NCBI GenBank assembly: GCA_014728975.1
Contig: WJKQ01000124.1
Coordinates: forward strand, 1 to 20,826
Direction: 5' to 3'
Source: Candidatus Peregrinibacteria bacterium
GTDB taxonomy: Bacteria > Patescibacteriota > Gracilibacteria > UBA1369 > LOWO2-01-FULL-3
DNA: 20,826 nt
The position numbers and the translations under genes are program-made. Positions 12,847 through 20,233 of the stretch are shown piece by piece; within the stretch, counting starts at the first letter, position 1; each line of letters starts with the position of its first letter. Below the pieces are notes generated by a model that saw only the letters and a list, made by a program, of their open reading frames with translations, was not told the DNA's origin and made no database searches.

Positions 12847-14289
12847 ATGAAAAGGGGGCTAATTTTAACAATTCTTATTGCTGTTCTGGTGTTTGGAGCA
12901 TTTTTAAGACTTGATCATATTAACGATGAAAGTCTTTGGCTTGATGAAGGTATAACTTATTATAATAGCAGCGGCGAAAGTTTTACTGAAATCTGGGATA
13001 AAACAGCAAAACTGGATCAATCTCCGCCATTTTATTATTTTATCACGCACGGCTATCTGGAAATATTTGGTGAGAATGAATTTGGCTTCAGGTTTATTTC
13101 TGTGATTTTTGGAGTTTTATCAATTTTATTTTTATATTTGTTAATGGCAAATATGTTTAATAGAGAAACCGGAGTGTTCGCAGCATATTTATTGGCAATT
13201 AATCCTTTTCACATCGGTTTTTCCATAGAAAGCAGAATGTATATGCTGCTTACTCTTGAAGCAATAATGGCTTTTTATTTTTTATATAAAGCGCTAACTC
13301 ATGAATCGCGAGGTTACGGATGGTGGTTTGGTTTTACTGTGACTTCCATTTTAGGTTTATATACTCATAATTTTTTCTTTTTCGTACTCGCGGCTTTTGC
13401 ATTTGTATTTTTGGTTTTATGGATAAATTCAAAGAAAAAAACAGGAAAATTACTAATGGGTATATTAAGTTCTCTAGTTTTAATTATTAGCTATATCCCC
13501 TGGTTTCCTAACTTTTTGAAGCAGCTGCAGGTTGACAGGTATTGGATGGCTCCAAATTCATGGGCTGACCTCAAAAATTATTTTTTGGATTTTGCGAATG
13601 ACAGTTCATACATACTTTTAGCAATTATTTTTCTTATTGTTGTAGGAATAATATGGAGTTTTTCCCGAATTCGTTCGCTCGAATATAAAAAAGGTATTTT
13701 TGCTTCGTTGTCCTTAATTGTTTTTATTTTTGTAGGAATAGGTCTTCCCTTTACTTATTCAATCATTTTTGAACCTATATTGAAGATCCGTTATGTTGTT
13801 TATCTGCTTCCTATTTTTATAAGTCTTACTGCTATTGGCCTTTATGCGCTCAGAAGATTTCATATTATTTTTCCGATTTTTATTCTGATTGCCGCAACTT
13901 ATTTATTTTCACCATGGCAGGCTTCAGCTTATCCCGCTGAGTTTGGAGAAGATTATCGTAAACTTGATGTTATCGTTTCAAAAGATCCCGATCCTGTTAT
14001 TGTTCATACTCCATCTATTGCTCACGTTATAAATTTTTATAATAAGGGCTTATACGAAATATATCCTTTTCCTTACAGTGATGATCTTACCGAATATAAT
14101 ATTGATAAAAACCACAGATCGAAATTTATTGACCTTTTAAGAGATTTTATCAGTTTTTATCTTGTAATTTCACATACTCACGAAAATCCTCCAGGATTGC
14201 TTTATATATGGAGTGATTCGGTATGTGATGAAAGCTATGAAATCGATGTTAAAGGGATGCAGGTATATCATTTCTCAGCATGCCGATAA
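12847..14289 (+). CDS. GT-C (ArnT/PMT-like, GT39/GT83-type) membrane glycosyltransferase
   Basis: Integral membrane transferases of this fold move a sugar from a polyprenyl-phosphate carrier to an acceptor on the outer side of the membrane. The 480-aa product begins with a helix (about 5-20) and has the acidic catalytic pair in the first external loop (LWLDE, Asp33-Glu34). It also has PPFYYF (60-65), the ESRMYM motif (128-133) and about ten to eleven helices to about residue 360, then a soluble external C-terminal domain ending SACR. This is the layout of ArnT and protein O-mannosyltransferase relatives. The acceptor is not evident from sequence; lipid, glycan or protein are all possible. It is the last gene of the operon and its 3' end overlaps the convergent HPF gene by 22 bases. 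Confidence 0.88.
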   Translation: MKRGLILTILIAVLVFGAFLRLDHINDESLWLDEGITYYNSSGESFTEIWDKTAKLDQSPPFYYFITHGYLEIFGENEFGFRFISVIFGVLSILFLYLLMANMFNRETGVFAAYLLAINPFHIGFSIESRMYMLLTLEAIMAFYFLYKALTHESRGYGWWFGFTVTSILGLYTHNFFFFVLAAFAFVFLVLWINSKKKTGKLLMGILSSLVLIISYIPWFPNFLKQLQVDRYWMAPNSWADLKNYFLDFANDSSYILLAIIFLIVVGIIWSFSRIRSLEYKKGIFASLSLIVFIFVGIGLPFTYSIIFEPILKIRYVVYLLPIFISLTAIGLYALRRFHIIFPIFILIAATYLFSPWQASAYPAEFGEDYRKLDVIVSKDPDPVIVHTPSIAHVINFYNKGLYEIYPFPYSDDLTEYNIDKNHRSKFIDLLRDFISFYLVISHTHENPPGLLYIWSDSVCDESYEIDVKGMQVYHFSACR

Positions 14290-14651
14290 GATTCAAATAA
14301 TTCCTCTTTGGTTTCCGGGTGCCGGATCGATTTATGAGATCGTTCTTTCCGTAATATGGCCAAGTGTTTTTTAATCTGTGATATTAATCTGTCTTTTGAG
14401 AGATCTACAGCTTTTGTAATTGTATGACTTGTTTCCTTTGCCACCAATGTTTTGTTGGGCAGTGTGAGACAAAATTCTACTTCATAAGCATCATGCTTAT
14501 TAAATTTCTCAATCGATGCTTTTAAAAGCCGGGCATCGTATGCGAATTTTGTCAGAAGGCTTTCGATCGAATCAATTTTTTGGTTAACGTAGTCAGTGAA
14601 AGCTCTTTCCTCATTTTTGGAAAGGTTTTTTTTAAAGAAATTTAACTGCAT
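14268..14651 (-). CDS. Ribosome hibernation promoting factor, short HPF/RaiA type
   Basis: HPF/RaiA proteins bind the small ribosomal subunit in the decoding and mRNA channel during slow growth. The 127-aa product fits a single beta-alpha-beta-beta-beta-alpha domain: a first helix around EERAFTDYVNQKI, strands with KASIEKF and YEVEFCLTLP, and the family's final helix pattern around AVDLSKDRLISQIKKHL. The C-terminal dimerisation domain of long HPF is absent; instead there is a short charged tail. Similarity is moderate, so a divergent RaiA-like protein of other function remains possible. A Rel homologue in the same window fits a shared stress theme but they are not linked in an operon. A TATAAT lies upstream at 14682-14677. 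Confidence 0.7.
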   Translation of the reverse strand: MQLNFFKKNLSKNEERAFTDYVNQKIDSIESLLTKFAYDARLLKASIEKFNKHDAYEVEFCLTLPNKTLVAKETSHTITKAVDLSKDRLISQIKKHLAILRKERSHKSIRHPETKEELFESYRHAEK

Positions 14652-14764
14652 GTGGGAATGGTTATTAAGGTTTTGTATTATAATAATAACTTATTTTATG
14701 TAAAACGACTATTGATTATTAAAGAAAAATATGGTGGAATTAAAAAAAATTTAACTTTTAAAGT

Positions 14765-15004
14765 ATGGATGTTGATAAAGTGCCAATTTTAGGCAGGGTA
14801 AACAGAACTCTTAATATTATGATGGTTAATTTTATCCTGTTGGCCATTATTTGTATTACTTTGGGAATTGTTATTCCTTTTTTTCCCAAAGTACTGGATT
14901 TGCTTATATCCGCTCTTCTTATTGTAGCCACGATTGTTTTTCTCAATATTGCCTACAATATTCATTCTTACAAAAAGAAATATATAGATTGGTTTAAAGA
15001 ATAA
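14765..15004 (+). CDS. Small two-helix membrane protein, 79 aa
   Basis: I do not recognise a family. The product has a short charged N-terminus, two hydrophobic helices (about 19-40 and 43-66) joined by a Pro-containing turn (PFFPK), and a basic tail HSYKKKYIDWFKE. By charge both ends should be cytoplasmic. A strong terminator hairpin starts 19 bases after the stop, which supports a real transcript. The upstream region (14652-14764) is AT-rich with several TATTAT-like boxes but no convincing complete promoter. Confidence 0.65.
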   Translation: MDVDKVPILGRVNRTLNIMMVNFILLAIICITLGIVIPFFPKVLDLLISALLIVATIVFLNIAYNIHSYKKKYIDWFKE

Positions 15005-15015
15005 TATTTTCTTGT

Positions 15016-15061
15016 AAAAAAACCCTCTATTTTTAATACAAAAATAGAGGGGAATTTTTTT
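15016..15061. terminator. Bidirectional intrinsic terminator
   Basis: A perfect 12-bp stem (15023-15034 with 15040-15051) has a five-base loop. On the plus strand T7 follows at 15055-15061; on the minus strand T7 follows (A7 at 15016-15022). It can therefore serve both the membrane protein gene ending at 15004 and the lipoprotein gene ending at 15072. Confidence 0.9.
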
Positions 15062-15071
15062 ATTATCTGAC

Positions 15072-15245
15072 TTACGGAACTACATTAATTTTAGCTGTCA
15101 TGTTTTCCGCATTGTCTTCAATTACATTGATTGTCGCGCTCATTTCATCTTCAGGTTCAGTTGAAGTTTCTTCTTCTGCCGCACACCCTGCGAATACTAA
15201 AGAAAAAGCCGCGAGTGAGAGTAGAAATGTTACTGTTTTTTTCAT
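15072..15245 (-). CDS. Small lipoprotein, 57 aa
   Basis: The product starts MKKTVTFLLSLAAFSL and has a clear lipobox FAGC with the lipidated cysteine at residue 21. The mature part is only 37 residues, acidic at first (AAEEETSTEPEDE), then with two related segments, SATINVIEDN and TAKINVVP. It has a strong promoter (15275-15303) and shares the bidirectional terminator, so it is a complete single-gene transcript. Its function is unknown. It belongs to the same general class as the 68-aa acidic lipoprotein at 10510, though the sequences do not align beyond the signal peptide. No Shine-Dalgarno precedes the ATG. Confidence 0.85.
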   Translation of the reverse strand: MKKTVTFLLSLAAFSLVFAGCAAEEETSTEPEDEMSATINVIEDNAENMTAKINVVP

Positions 15246-15274
15246 AGTAAATTATTTATGAATTATTTTTTATT

Positions 15275-15303
15275 ATTATAATGTTTTATTTAATAAAAAT
15301 CAA
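15275..15303 (-). promoter_or_regulatory. Promoter of the 57-aa lipoprotein
   Basis: On the minus strand TTGATT (15303-15298) and a perfect TATAAT (15280-15275) are separated by 17 bp. The predicted start near 15268 gives a leader of about 22 nt. Confidence 0.75.
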
Positions 15304-15313
15304 TTTTTTTTTA

Positions 15314-15388
15314 TGGTGCCGGGGGGCAGAATTGAACTGCCGACACATGGATTTTCAGTCCATTGCTCTACCACTGAGCTACCCCGGC
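15314..15388 (-). tRNA. tRNA-Phe (anticodon GAA), CCA encoded
   Basis: The 75-nt minus-strand sequence folds as a complete tRNA: acceptor GCCGGGG/CCCCGGC, T8-A9, D stem GCTC/GAGC with a seven-base loop AGTGGTA, anticodon stem ATGGA/TCCAT with loop CTGAAAA, five-base variable loop, T stem GGCAG/CTGCC with loop TTCAATT, discriminator A and an encoded CCA. The anticodon GAA (plus-strand 15354-15356) reads UUC/UUU. It lies between the protease and the small lipoprotein on the same strand. Confidence 0.98.
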
Positions 15389-15451
15389 ATAATAAAAGTA
15401 TGCTTTCGAGATTTTAATCTGAATCTTTTCAAATGGCAACTTTTTCTTTTC

Positions 15452-16681
15452 TTATTCTTCACCGTAAGTGTTCATAATTCTGCTTCCAAGCGTTTCTGCG
15501 TATTTTCCTTCTATTTTTTCAGAGATTTCCTCTAATTTTTTATGAATATCGTCAAATATTGGCTCTTTTTTATTTTCTTCTTTGAATAAATAAATTATTT
15601 CAGCGACCTTCGCACTTATAATCGGCGCCGCCTGAGAGGTTCCGGTTTTATATCCATAATCGTTAGATGGCAAGGTGCTGTAAACGTCCTGAGCCGATGT
15701 GGAAAAATCGACCCATTCCCCATAATTACTTTTATATAATTTCTCACCATTTTTTTTAAGTGCAGATACCCCGATAACATTTTCGTAAGCTGCAGGATAA
15801 TATTTTTTATTGTTATTATAATTTCCCGCTGCTGCAACTATAATTACATTTTTTTTCTCCGCATAATCCACCGCTTCCTTTAGGATTTTCGAATTTTTAT
15901 CTATTGCCAGGCTTAAATTAATTACCTCTATTTCTTTATCAGCTGCATATTTTATGGCTTTAATAAGATTATCCATTTTACCGACTTTGCCCTCCGTAAA
16001 TTTTAAGGGCATGATTTTCGAATTTTTTGAATTTTCTATTATTATTCCCGCGACATGGGTTCCATGGCCGTATTCGTCAACAATTTCTTTTTGATTTTTT
16101 AAAAAACATTTTCCCTCGACTAATCTTTCTCTTAAATCTTTATGATTAATGTCAACTCCCGAATCGATTACCGCCACTATAATATTTTCTGTTTTTTGTG
16201 AATTATCTTTAATTTCTTCAATTTTATCGTCTTGTTTTCTTTGTATATTTTCTTTTGAATTTTCAGTTTCATCCAAATCAATTGTTATATTAGGTTCTGC
16301 ATATTCAATTAAATCCGATGATTCGTAATCCTGTGCAATATCTTCAATAGCTTCGTTTGTGCGTAATTTGAGAAACAATACATTCTGGAGCTTTTCTTTC
16401 GCATTTTCTTCATCTTTTAATTTTAAAATAAGTTCTTTTTTTGGCTTAAATATATTTACTACATCTGTTTTGATCGTATCCGCTTTAAAAAATGGATTTA
16501 GGTATGGCGTAATATTTTCCTTTGATAATATTTCAGTTTCTGTCAGGCCGTATTTTGAATTTAAATCTGCTATCTCTGAAAGGTAATTATTTTTATCCAA
16601 TTCGGATAAATTTGAAAAAATTAACCATGAAAGTATCGATATTCCGAGAATAAGACCTAATAATTTGTAACTTTTCTTCAT
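15452..16681 (-). CDS. Subtilisin-like serine protease (S8), membrane-anchored or secreted
   Basis: Exported endopeptidase. The 409-aa product has an N-terminal hydrophobic segment (about 7-22) that could be an uncleaved anchor because no clear cleavage site follows. A prodomain-like region (about 80-135, ending LIEYAEPN) and a Glu/Lys/Gln-rich linker precede the S8 catalytic domain (about 165-365). The catalytic triad is complete: Asp173 in VIDSGVD, His206 in GHGTHVAG, Ser349 in GTSQAAP; the oxyanion Asn287 is in AAAGN. The extreme C-terminus has no membrane helix or sorting signal. It has its own promoter directly after the SLH gene's terminator. A role in processing surface proteins such as the adjacent SLH protein is possible but unproven. 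Confidence 0.95.
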   Translation of the reverse strand: MKKSYKLLGLILGISILSWLIFSNLSELDKNNYLSEIADLNSKYGLTETEILSKENITPYLNPFFKADTIKTDVVNIFKPKKELILKLKDEENAKEKLQNVLFLKLRTNEAIEDIAQDYESSDLIEYAEPNITIDLDETENSKENIQRKQDDKIEEIKDNSQKTENIIVAVIDSGVDINHKDLRERLVEGKCFLKNQKEIVDEYGHGTHVAGIIIENSKNSKIMPLKFTEGKVGKMDNLIKAIKYAADKEIEVINLSLAIDKNSKILKEAVDYAEKKNVIIVAAAGNYNNNKKYYPAAYENVIGVSALKKNGEKLYKSNYGEWVDFSTSAQDVYSTLPSNDYGYKTGTSQAAPIISAKVAEIIYLFKEENKKEPIFDDIHKKLEEISEKIEGKYAETLGSRIMNTYGEE

Positions 16682-16705
16682 TTTTTTATTTTTATTTTTC
16701 TGTTT

Positions 16706-16734
16706 ATTATATCATTTTTTGGCTTGTTTTTGAA
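16706..16734 (-). promoter_or_regulatory. Extended -10 promoter for the S8 protease
   Basis: On the minus strand a perfect TATAAT (16711-16706) is preceded by TGA, the extended -10 element. A partial -35, TTCAAA (16734-16729), lies 17 bp upstream. The predicted leader is about 18 nt. Confidence 0.6.
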
Positions 16735-16778
16735 TAAAAAAAAGGGGAGACTTCCTTTTTTAGGAAGTCTCCCCTTTT
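16733..16778 (-). terminator. Intrinsic terminator of the SLH surface-protein gene
   Basis: A perfect 17-bp inverted repeat (16740-16756 with 16762-16778) has a five-base loop. On the minus strand it runs into an eight-T stretch followed by ATTC. It starts 18 bases after the SLH gene's stop codon and abuts the protease promoter. Confidence 0.9.
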
Positions 16779-16795
16779 ATCTAATTTCTAGTTTT

Positions 16796-18685
16796 TTATA
16801 GTATTTCCAGTAAAAGAACAGCAAGTTTGGAGAATTCGGCTCTGGTTATTGGCTGATAAGGCCTGAAAGTACCGTCTGTGTATCCTTCAACAAGACCTAT
16901 TGATGTAGCGTAGGCCACATATTTTTTATACCAGGCATACTGTTCAATATCGGAGTAAGGTGTTTCTCCGTCTTCTATAGTTAATCCTGAAGATTCCAAG
17001 AGAATCCTTAAGGCTTCAGCTCGGGTAATCACTTGGTTTGGTCTGAATAAACCATCTCCGTATCCGCTTACAATTTCGTATTCTTTGCCAGTTTCAAGAT
17101 AAGGCGCATACCATTCGTCTGTTTCCACGTCGGGGAATGGTTTTTCATCCACAGTATCTGATAATAGTTCAATTTCATAAATCCCAAGAGCAATCTTAAC
17201 CGCTTCAGCCCGTGTCAAAGAAGTGTCCGGTTCAAATTTTCCGCCTTCTGTTCCGTGGACCACTCCCATCAATCGTAATTCTTCAATAAATTCTTCAGCC
17301 CAATGTTCTTCAGTATCCGTAAATGGATCAGCAATATCTTCATCCTCCTGAAGTATTACTCCGCCCGTTCCTCCCGCAGGCGGAATCCAGGTATTACCTC
17401 CATCGTCTCCACCTGAAGTTGATGTTGTGTAAGTTTCTGTATCGGTAGCAATTACAGCGTTTTCATTTTCTACGTCTATCAAATCAGCCGTAACTGTATA
17501 ACTCCCCTGATTATAAAATTTACCTTCCACCGGTATTGATAAAGAATATTCCGGAGTCAATTCAAAACCTCCGGTTTCACCCCAATAATTATCCGCATCG
17601 ATCAAATCATACATATCTCCTCCACCTTGAGGTTCCACCAGCATATCAAAACTTCCCGCAGAACCGTTTACAGTTATTTCTACAAGTACATTGTTATATC
17701 CCATATCACCGGGAGGATCTGTATTTTCAACTGTAAGATATCCATACCTTGTTTCATTAACTACGATTTCAGGAAAATTGGGCAGATTTATTGTGTAAGC
17801 ACTTTGGTTTTCAGGTTCTTCACCATTATCGGAAATCTGATAAGATTCGGATGTTGTTGCGAACACTGCATTTTCGTTATCCAGATCAATTAAGTCGAGT
17901 GTTATTTCATACAATCCTTCGTCTTCAAATGATGCTGTTACGGGGATAGTATTGCTGTATGTTGCTCCCATAGTGAAACCTCCTGTTTCTCCCCAATAAT
18001 TATCATCGTCAATCAAATCATAAGGGGTTCCGTCATCCGCGGAGTTAACTATCATATCAAAATTTCCAGAACTTGAATCGACAGTCAGTCTTACAAGTAC
18101 ATTATCGTAGCCAAGGTCCCCGGGAGGTTCTTCGTTATTAATTGAAATATCTATCGGATAATCATTTCCGATTTCACCATTATTTATTTCATCAATATCA
18201 ATGTCGTATGAACTTTTTGAAGAACTTGTAATAGTTGCCGTAGTATTTTCTGAGTCATAAATTATATGATTTATCGCGGCAAAAACTTTAACAAGATAGT
18301 TTCCTGCCGGAAGAGACGTTCCTCCCTCGATATTGTCGTAAGTACCATTCCATGTATATGAAACAGTTCCTGGCGAATTATCCACAAAATCTTCAAACAC
18401 ATAAATATAGGAAAGGTCTTCGGCGATAAAATATGAATAAATCTCACAATCCTGATATATGTCGAATGAAATATCCGATGTTTCGTCCTCTGGGTTAAAG
18501 GTTAAAGGAGAAACCTGAAGGTTGCCAATATAGTCATCAGGTCCCGTAGGACCGCTAAGGCTTAGTGGAGGTTGTGTAGCCTGGGCATCGGCAGTAGCTC
18601 CCAATAGCATACTTTGTACTACAAGAGTTCCAATCAATATTTCGCTTAACCTTTTTCTACATTTTTTTAGGTATTGTTTTATCAT
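16796..18685 (-). CDS. SLH-domain surface protein with duplicated beta-modules
   Basis: A 629-aa secreted protein. It has a signal peptide (1-36, ending ATADAQA) and a FlgD-like Ig module (about 55-152) with YTWNGTYDN and LPAGNYLVKV. Two copies of a ~96-residue module follow (about 187-282 and 324-419), sharing PPGD, the NYWGETGGF core and a LID..NENAV end. A Gly/Pro linker (424-445) leads to three C-terminal SLH domains (about 453-503, 516-565, 577-626) with TRAEA/TRAEF and GYxDGxFRP signatures. SLH domains anchor proteins to cell-wall polymers, so this is a likely S-layer or S-layer-associated protein. The gene is somewhat richer in G+C than its neighbours. The third SLH domain resembles the good copy in the lipoprotein at 103-804. 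No clear promoter was resolved in the AT-rich upstream region. Confidence 0.93.
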   Translation of the reverse strand: MIKQYLKKCRKRLSEILIGTLVVQSMLLGATADAQATQPPLSLSGPTGPDDYIGNLQVSPLTFNPEDETSDISFDIYQDCEIYSYFIAEDLSYIYVFEDFVDNSPGTVSYTWNGTYDNIEGGTSLPAGNYLVKVFAAINHIIYDSENTTATITSSSKSSYDIDIDEINNGEIGNDYPIDISINNEEPPGDLGYDNVLVRLTVDSSSGNFDMIVNSADDGTPYDLIDDDNYWGETGGFTMGATYSNTIPVTASFEDEGLYEITLDLIDLDNENAVFATTSESYQISDNGEEPENQSAYTINLPNFPEIVVNETRYGYLTVENTDPPGDMGYNNVLVEITVNGSAGSFDMLVEPQGGGDMYDLIDADNYWGETGGFELTPEYSLSIPVEGKFYNQGSYTVTADLIDVENENAVIATDTETYTTSTSGGDDGGNTWIPPAGGTGGVILQEDEDIADPFTDTEEHWAEEFIEELRLMGVVHGTEGGKFEPDTSLTRAEAVKIALGIYEIELLSDTVDEKPFPDVETDEWYAPYLETGKEYEIVSGYGDGLFRPNQVITRAEALRILLESSGLTIEDGETPYSDIEQYAWYKKYVAYATSIGLVEGYTDGTFRPYQPITRAEFSKLAVLLLEIL

Positions 18686-18810
18686 TTTTTTATGGTTAAT
18701 TTTTACAATATAAATTAATTTATTAACTATTTTGCACTTTATAATACTTATAAAATTTAATATTCGTTACAATACAAACAGTTTAAGTAAGTGTTTTTTA
18801 ATATCTAGAT

Positions 18811-18839
18811 TAGATATGATTTTACATCTTTTTTATAAT
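18811..18839 (+). promoter_or_regulatory. Promoter for hisS
   Basis: A perfect TATAAT (18834-18839) lies 17 bp after TAGATA (18811-18816, four of six matches). The expected start near 18847 falls after an in-frame ATG at 18841 and so supports the ATG at 18895 as the true start. Confidence 0.55.
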
Positions 18840-18894
18840 TATGCAAGGAAAATATACTATTTTTTCTGATAATATATATTATAAGTATACCGTC

Positions 18895-20166
18895 ATGGAA
18901 AAAATTGAACCAAAAATTTTGAAAGGTACACGCGATTTCCTGCCGGAGGATATGGCAAAGCGTCTTCTGATCATGGGCAAGATCCGTAGGATTTTCGAAA
19001 GATTTGGATACGATGCAATTGAAACACCGGTTATATGTCCGGCTGAAACTATTTTAGGGAAATATGGCGGTGAAGGTGAAAAACTTACATACAATTTTAG
19101 AGATGCAGGAGACAGGTGGATTGCTCTTCCATTTGATCTTACAGTTCCTTTTGCACGCCTTGTTGCCGCTAACTGGCGTGATTTGCCCATGCCTTTTAAA
19201 AGATATCAGATCCAACGAGTATGGAGAGCTGAAAAACCTCAAAAAGGCCGTTTAAGAGAATTCTATCAATGCGATATTGATATTATCGGTACGAAAAGCC
19301 TTATTGCCGAAGCGGAAATTGCAAAAATTATGGTTGAAGTTTTTAAAGAACTGGGATTTATAAATTTCATTATTAAAGTTAATTCAAGACGTCTATTAAA
19401 TGAAATCCTGGATTCTTATAAAATTCCAAAAGAACAGTCTTTAGAAGTTATTCGTACAATTGATAAATTAGATAAAGTTGGTGAGCAGGCTGTTATTGAA
19501 ATGCTCGAAGAAATCGGTATTAAGAAAGCGAAAGATCTGATGAAACTGCTTAAACCTGAAAAAGACAACAAATCGACCTTCAGAAAAGTATCCAAATTTA
19601 ATATCAAAGAAATTGATACTTTTTTTAAATATTGTGAAAAATTTGATATTCCTGAAAAATATCTGCAGTTTGATCCTTCTCTGGCTCGAGGTCTGGATTA
19701 TTATACCGGGATAAGTTATGAAGTTGTAAGTAATGATTTTAATTTTGGAACGCTTTGCGCGGGTGGTCGTTATGATAATCTTTGCGGTCTTTTCTGTAAT
19801 GAAGATTTTTCAGGCGTTGGCGTTGCTTTTGGTTTTGAAAGAATCGTTCTGGCTCTCCAGGAAATGAATGAACTTGAGAATGTCGGACTTAATTCTCAGG
19901 TTTTGGTAACTTTATTTGATAAAAAATCAATAAATGATTCTCTTTCAATATATTCAGAGCTTATTGAGGCCGGTATAAATTCTGAGGTATATTTTGAATC
20001 TGATAAACTTGCAAAACAATTCAAATATGCCAATAAAAAGCAAATTCCTTATGTTATTGTTTGTGGACCTGATGAAGCAAAAAATGATGAAGTCACCATT
20101 AAAGAAATGAAAACCGGAAAACAGGAAACTATTCACCGTGACCAAATGGTCAGCCATCTTAAATAA
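18895..20166 (+). CDS. hisS: Histidyl-tRNA synthetase
   Basis: Class II aminoacyl-tRNA synthetase that charges tRNA-His. The ATG at 18895 gives MEKIEPKILKGTRDFLP, the usual HisRS start; an in-frame ATG at 18841 would add 18 atypical residues and lies upstream of the predicted transcription start. The 423-aa product has ALPFDLTVPFAR (77-88), the motif 2 region RYQIQRVWRAEKPQKGR followed by EFYQCDIDIIG (about 103-132), the HisRS signature LARGLDYYTG (263-272), GGRYDNL and a GFERI motif 3 segment. The C-terminal anticodon-binding domain is about 335-423. Length is typical. It is divergent from the SLH gene, and no terminator is seen before the DsbA-like gene 67 bases downstream. Confidence 0.97.
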   Translation: MEKIEPKILKGTRDFLPEDMAKRLLIMGKIRRIFERFGYDAIETPVICPAETILGKYGGEGEKLTYNFRDAGDRWIALPFDLTVPFARLVAANWRDLPMPFKRYQIQRVWRAEKPQKGRLREFYQCDIDIIGTKSLIAEAEIAKIMVEVFKELGFINFIIKVNSRRLLNEILDSYKIPKEQSLEVIRTIDKLDKVGEQAVIEMLEEIGIKKAKDLMKLLKPEKDNKSTFRKVSKFNIKEIDTFFKYCEKFDIPEKYLQFDPSLARGLDYYTGISYEVVSNDFNFGTLCAGGRYDNLCGLFCNEDFSGVGVAFGFERIVLALQEMNELENVGLNSQVLVTLFDKKSINDSLSIYSELIEAGINSEVYFESDKLAKQFKYANKKQIPYVIVCGPDEAKNDEVTIKEMKTGKQETIHRDQMVSHLK

Positions 20167-20233
20167 TTTCATTTTACTTAAAGCAAAATCTTATCTATAT
20201 TGGTCATACACTGTTTTCTAATTTATTTTATTT

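Noticed and set aside
10811..14289. Operon as a true aminoarabinose (Arn) pathway
   Set aside because: No aminotransferase (ArnB), formyltransferase or deformylase (ArnD) is present, and the GT2 lacks the C-terminal helices of ArnC. Only the general logic is shared.
15314..15388. tRNA-Phe as an integration attachment site
   Set aside because: I found no integrase gene and no repeated copy of the tRNA 3' end nearby, so there is no sign of an integrated element.
15281..15535. Plus-strand open frame of 84 codons
   Set aside because: It crosses the antisense of tRNA-Phe and the 3' end of the S8 protease gene and has no recognisable features.
18841..18894. Upstream in-frame start for hisS
   Set aside because: The added 18 residues do not match HisRS N-termini and the ATG at 18841 lies only two bases after the predicted -10 box, before the expected transcription start.
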